64,000 bases of DNA from Sepioteuthis lessoniana (taxonomy: Eukaryota > Mollusca > Cephalopoda > Myopsida > Loliginidae), in contig CAUZXS010005791.1 of the NCBI GenBank assembly GCA_963585895.1, forward strand, positions 1-64,000, given 5' to 3'. Below are positions 47,901 through 53,800 of this stretch, in pieces (positions within the stretch are counted from its first letter, which is position 1; every line of letters begins with the position of its first letter). The position numbers and the translations under genes were made by a program. The notes under the pieces are model-generated. The model saw only the letters and a program-made list of their open reading frames with translations. It searched no databases and had not been told where the DNA came from.

Positions 47901-50796
47901 TAGCAATACTTGAAACCATTTAACTATGAAAACAATTAATTTGGATTAGATAGAATTATTAGTGTTATATTGGAATACTTGCAAACATTTAACTGTGTGC
48001 AAACAAATAATCAATATTAAATAGAATTGTTTGTATTAGATTGCAATACTTGAAACCATTTAAGTGTATGCCAACAAATGATTTATACCAAATAGAATTA
48101 TTGAAGTTTGATTGTGTAGCAGAAAGAATTTCAAATTTTTGTTTGGCGCATAAATTAATTTTGACCATTATGTTGTATAGCCACATACAACTGCACGTGT
48201 ACATTTACAAATATACACTACATGCAGAAACATCATTAACTATTAATGACGACTTCAACAAACGAACGAACACACTTCTTTATAAAAATATAAATCCCTC
48301 ACACTTTATTTTCGAAAGGATGATGTTTGCTCTGTGTGAGAAATGAGTGGAGACAAGGACCGACTGCTATATTGACCCAAGTTCTTCCTCGCCCATAGCA
48401 GCACTTCTTTTGCATCTTGGCTTGGGTTGCTCAACCGTGGGACACTGAGGGCCTGAAGCCCTCTGTCTGGAGCTGGTTCTCACTTTGGCATCCTGTTTCC
48501 AACTAACTCAAACCGTCTGGGCACCTGGTTATATTATTGTTTAACACCCACCTGCTTCTGCTGTTCTTCCACTTATTTACACAGGTGTATCTCTTGATTG
48601 ACAGCTCAGTCACGGGTCAATATATAACAGTTGTGGGCTCGTCTCATATCTTAACCCAATGAGGGTGACTTTCCCGGGCAACATAAAAGGCGGTGAAAGC
48701 GCATGAATCTTCCTCTTCCTCACATACTTTTTTAAGTAGGACAGACCTGTCCTCTCTTTCTCTTTAACTCCATAGCCGACTGCATCACCATGAGGAGAGC
48801 ACATCTAATTTATGGATCGTTGTGCCTAGGAAATCAATCCTTTATCATTCGTTCAACCCACCTAGACCAACAGCTCCCAGAAGATTTAAATTGGATGTTT
48901 AATTCCGCCTCTGATATCAACTATTTCAATTCCTGCTCTGATATCAGCAACTCGACTTTTGCTTTGACTTCAGCAACTCGATTACTGCTCTGACATCAGC
49001 TACTGTTTTTTTTCTCAACTATCTACGACTTTTTTCTTCTTCCTGCAATTTACAGCACAAGGGTTCTTTCATTCAGGCTGCCATTAAAGCATTGTTGAAA
49101 CTTATCGATATTCATGCCTTCGTCATTTATTTTCCTTCTTTCAGTATAATAGGAGGTACCTTATCTTGCCTTCCTGTTATAACAGGAATCCTTCAAACAA
49201 TTTAATTGTATGCAAACAGAGGATTGATGTTGAAAAGAATTATTATTGTTAGGTAGGAATACTTGAAACCATTTAACTATGTGCCATGAAATCATTATTA
49301 TTTGATAGAATTATTAGACTGGAATATTTGAAACCATTTAACTGTGTATAAACAAATGATTGATATCAAATAGAATTATTAATATTTGATAGCAATACTT
49401 GAAACTAAAAAAACTTAAAAATGTTATCTAGAAACTATTTGCAAACAAATTATATATCTACAAGGAGCACAAAATAAGTTTCCAGACTTTTTTCGTATGG
49501 GCACTTTTATTGATAGTACGCACATGAAACTCTAGTCCCTTTGAAGTAATCTCCTCCGGCTGCAATGCACTTGTTGTACCATTCCAACAACTTATGGAAT
49601 GCCCCATGGAAGTCCTCTTGTGTAAACGTGTCAATGACCTTTGTCATAGCCCCTTTCATCTCCTCAATTGTCTCATTACGACAGCCTCTAAGTTTTTCCT
49701 TGAGCTTAGGTAATAACCAAAAGTCACAGGGAGCAAGGTCTCAACTATAGGGAGGGTGAGGAACTGACTTGATGCCCATCTTGGTCAAATAGTCTGTGAC
49801 AAGGATGGAGTTGTGGACTGGTGCATTGCCCTGGTGGAAATGCCACTGACCCAATTTGAAGAGTGCTGGCCTCTTCCAACGGAATCTCTTCCTGAACTCC
49901 CTTAAAACCTCAACGTAGTATTCCTTGTTGACTGTCTGTTCAGTGGGAACCCAGTGCATGTAGACCATGCCAGTGCTGTCAAAAAAGGGATCATCAAAAG
50001 TTTGCGGGTGGATTTACTCTGTCTGCCATTCTTGGGTCTGGGAGAGCCAGCATTCTTCCACTGAGAACTCTGTCTCTTGGTCTCTGGGTCATAGCAGTAG
50101 ATCCAGCTTTCATCACAGGTCACTAGAGCATCAAGAACTGCAGGATCTGAATTGATCAGCTCGACCATCTCCCTACTGTCATGTCAACGTCTTTCTTTCT
50201 GATCTTCTCTGGGCACCCTTGGGACAAACTTTGTGCAAATCTTCCGCATCTTCAGTTCCTTGTGAATAATTGTGTGTACAGTTCCGACAGTGACATCAAA
50301 CTGTGCACTTATTGTCTCCATAGACACACGACGGTCCTTATCCATGAAATTCTTTATTTGTCCAATCAACTCTGGTGTTCTGACTTCCTTACTCCTCCCA
50401 CACCTCTCATCATCCCTTACAGACTCCCTGCCTTCCTTGAATCTATGCTTCTCAAAAACTGATGCTCAATTCATGCAAGATGTTCTAAAAGCAGTCTGAA
50501 GCATTCCATACGTTTCTGTGGGATGTTTTGCAACTTTAAAACAGAATTTTATTGCATATCGTTCTTCTAAAGTGTCCCCATGTCCAGATTGCATTTTTGT
50601 AATTCACCAGCTATGAGGATCAGGCTTTAGTAGGGTGTATTCCAATTGCTGCTGTAGCTGTTCATTTGAAGCTGAAATCCTAAAAATTGGTCAGTCATCT
50701 CATAAGATGTATAGCAATAACATAGTGAATTTTCAAATCTACGTCAATTTTAAATGCCTGTACAAAAATGTCTGGAAAATTGTTGAAGGTATCTGG

Positions 50797-50827
<31 letters not shown>

Positions 50828-53800
50828 TCTCTTAAAAAACAACAATCAGTCACATTAAGATAACGAATTTATTTTCATCCTGTTAAAAAGCATTAATATA
50901 AATCAATGTTCTAAAAAATTAACTGGACTTCTTCAGTTCAATGCTTTTTAACAGGATGGAAAGAAATTTATTATCATAATGTGATCAATTGTTGTTTTTT
51001 TTTTTTTAAGAGAAAATTATTTGCTCTGGATTTTATTTTCATTGAGCTCTCAAATGGGATTACTTAAATTTAATATTGTATTTTGAATATTTTATTGGTC
51101 CTGCTTGAAATTATTCCCAACTCTGAATTTACTGGATTAAATAATATCTTATATATATATATATATGGCCTAATGGGTAGAGTGTCCGCCAATAGTCTGG
51201 GAGACTAGGGTTCAAGACTCAAAAAATGGTACTTGATGCTGCCTTGCTTAACACTCAGCAGTATAAGATGGATCAAGGGTAAAGTGGAGCAATTCAGGGA
51301 ATTAATTAGTGCTCTTCCCTACACCTTGGCGTTGTAGCTATTAAAATTGAGCCCTCTGGTCACCTCTTTATTTTTTATTTATATATACAGGAGTTGGACC
51401 AAATAATGGAAACACCGAGAATATTAGTATCATAATTTTGAAACTCCTACAAAACCTTTTGTTATTTTTACATTTTTTGATTTATTATTAATTTTTCTCA
51501 TCTTATTTTACTAAAATAGTTGTTTTTTTACAGATATCATCAGAAGAAATTAATGTACGTATAACATAAGGGCAGGTAATATTACCATTTATACAAAAAT
51601 GGCAGTTGAGGTTGTTGAGTTCTATTGCTTCTTGTTATATTAAAAGAAAGAACAAATGAGTTGATGAAGATATTGATAGTTTTCAATTTAGAAGTTTTAA
51701 TAACAGCCAGAAAGATAACCCTTGTGCTGTAAGTAATAATATTAAAAGGACTTTTGTGAATAGTTGAGCTGGAATTTAGCATTCAGCCAGAAGTTTCGAG
51801 GTCCAGTTGATTTTGGTGAAAGAAATAATTGATAAGGAATGGTCTCCTAAAGGAAGCAGAGGAACAATGTTGAATGCACTCTCTCATGTTGAAATGTCCA
51901 TCAGTTTGCTGCTGGAATTGGTCCAGGTAAGAGAGATAATGCGCTCTTCTTGTTAAGGCTAGTCTGTCCTGCTGTTAGCAAGTGAGGAAGAGAGGATGAG
52001 GCAGCGATACACAGTCTTTTATATTGCCTGGAGTGGTCATTTAGGCAGAATGGCATCAGTCATTCTCATTGGACAGAATATATGAATTCAAAACTCCAAC
52101 AGCCAAAACAATTCCCACACTAGATAATAATTTGAAATTCTTTCTTTCTGCTACAAATGAAAATTCATTAAAATGGCAGAGCTATCAGTCTTTAAAAGTG
52201 GTCTAATTGTTGGTATTTGTATGGCAGGCATTAGTGTAACAAAAACTACTGAATTATTTGGTGTAGCGAGGAGTACTGTTTTGAAAGTAATGACAGCATT
52301 TGAGAAAAAAGGACAGACCTCCTCACTGAAGCAAAACTCTGGAAGAAAGTGAAAGCTGTCTTATAGGGACTGTTGGACTCTTACATGGATTGTTAGGAAG
52401 GATCACAATAATACAGTTTTAAGAATTACAGTAGAGCTTAATGACCATCACGAAACCCAGTTTCCTCAAAAACTGTAAGAATGGAGCTGCACAAATCCAG
52501 ATTTTACATGAGGGGTGCAAATCAGAAAACCACTCCTTTCACAAATAAATATTGCAAAGTGTTTAGAGTGAAGTTGAGAAACCTTCAGAACTGGTCCCTA
52601 GAACAGCGGAAGAATATTATTTCTTCAGACAAATCATCCTCTACCTTATTTCTGACATCTGGTTGAGTATATGTGTGGAGACAGCCTAAAAAAAACATTT
52701 AATCCAGGATGTCTTCTTCCAACGGCTAAACATGGAGGAGGCTCTATGATGATTTGGGGGCTATGTCTTGGAAATCTGCCAGCCCAATGATTTCCCTTCT
52801 TGGCAGGATCAAAAGTCAAGACTATTTTGTAAAAGAATAAACCGTACTTCAACAGCAGTAGGGAGATGGGTGACAGCTTTTGAAGAAGGGAGATGAACGA
52901 CTTATAGTGTAACAAAATTTATATACAACAACAACAATAAACAGGGTTTTACACCAAATGGAACAAATAACGAATATATAAGAGTTCAAGGTTCAGATAG
53001 GTGGTAGGGTTTTGTAAGGTTTGTAAGGTTTAGTTGTAAGGTTGTTATAAGGTAAAGTTATAAGGTAAAAGGTGTGAGATAAAGTTATAAGGTAAAGGTT
53101 TAAGGTAAGGTTTGCAGATAAAATGCCTGCTAGAACTTAGCTGTGTGTCCTGTTCCTTTTAACTCAGCACGTGCGTTCATCACTCTTGGCTTCTGGCTGG
53201 TGGAAGGTACCAAATACGTTTGCCGTCAAGGGCTGCTACAAATGAACCTGTTGCTAACCGCAGTGGGAGTGGAAAAAAGAGGAAGAATCTCCAGTTGGAG
53301 TTCTTTTTATAGTGGACACCACATGACCCCCAAGGGGCTGCTGATATTCGGTGAAACAGGATCACCAGTTCCTTAACAAAATTTCTACAAGAATTTTATC
53401 AGATCGAATTCATCCTATGGTTGGGTAACTGTTTTTGGTGGGAAATTCACACAGCTAAAATTGTGTCTGAGTGGCACAAAGAACATTCTAGTGAAGTTGA
53501 GCATTTTATTTGGCCACCACAGTATCCACATCTCAATATTATTGAAAATTTACGGTGCATTTTACAAAAACTAGTAAGGAGTAGATATCCTCCACTATCA
53601 TCACTGAAAGAACTTGACTGTTTTGGTAGAAAAATGAAGAAAAATTCCTCAGGAAACCATTAAAACTTTGCATGAGTCAATGACGTCCAAGGAGGGTAAA
53701 CTGTGTTGCTGTTTGGTATCTGACTCCATTCTGGGGTTTTTTGTTTTTTAGGTGCAAAATTTTGCAGATAAGAAGGCCACAAAAGAATTATATGAAAGAA

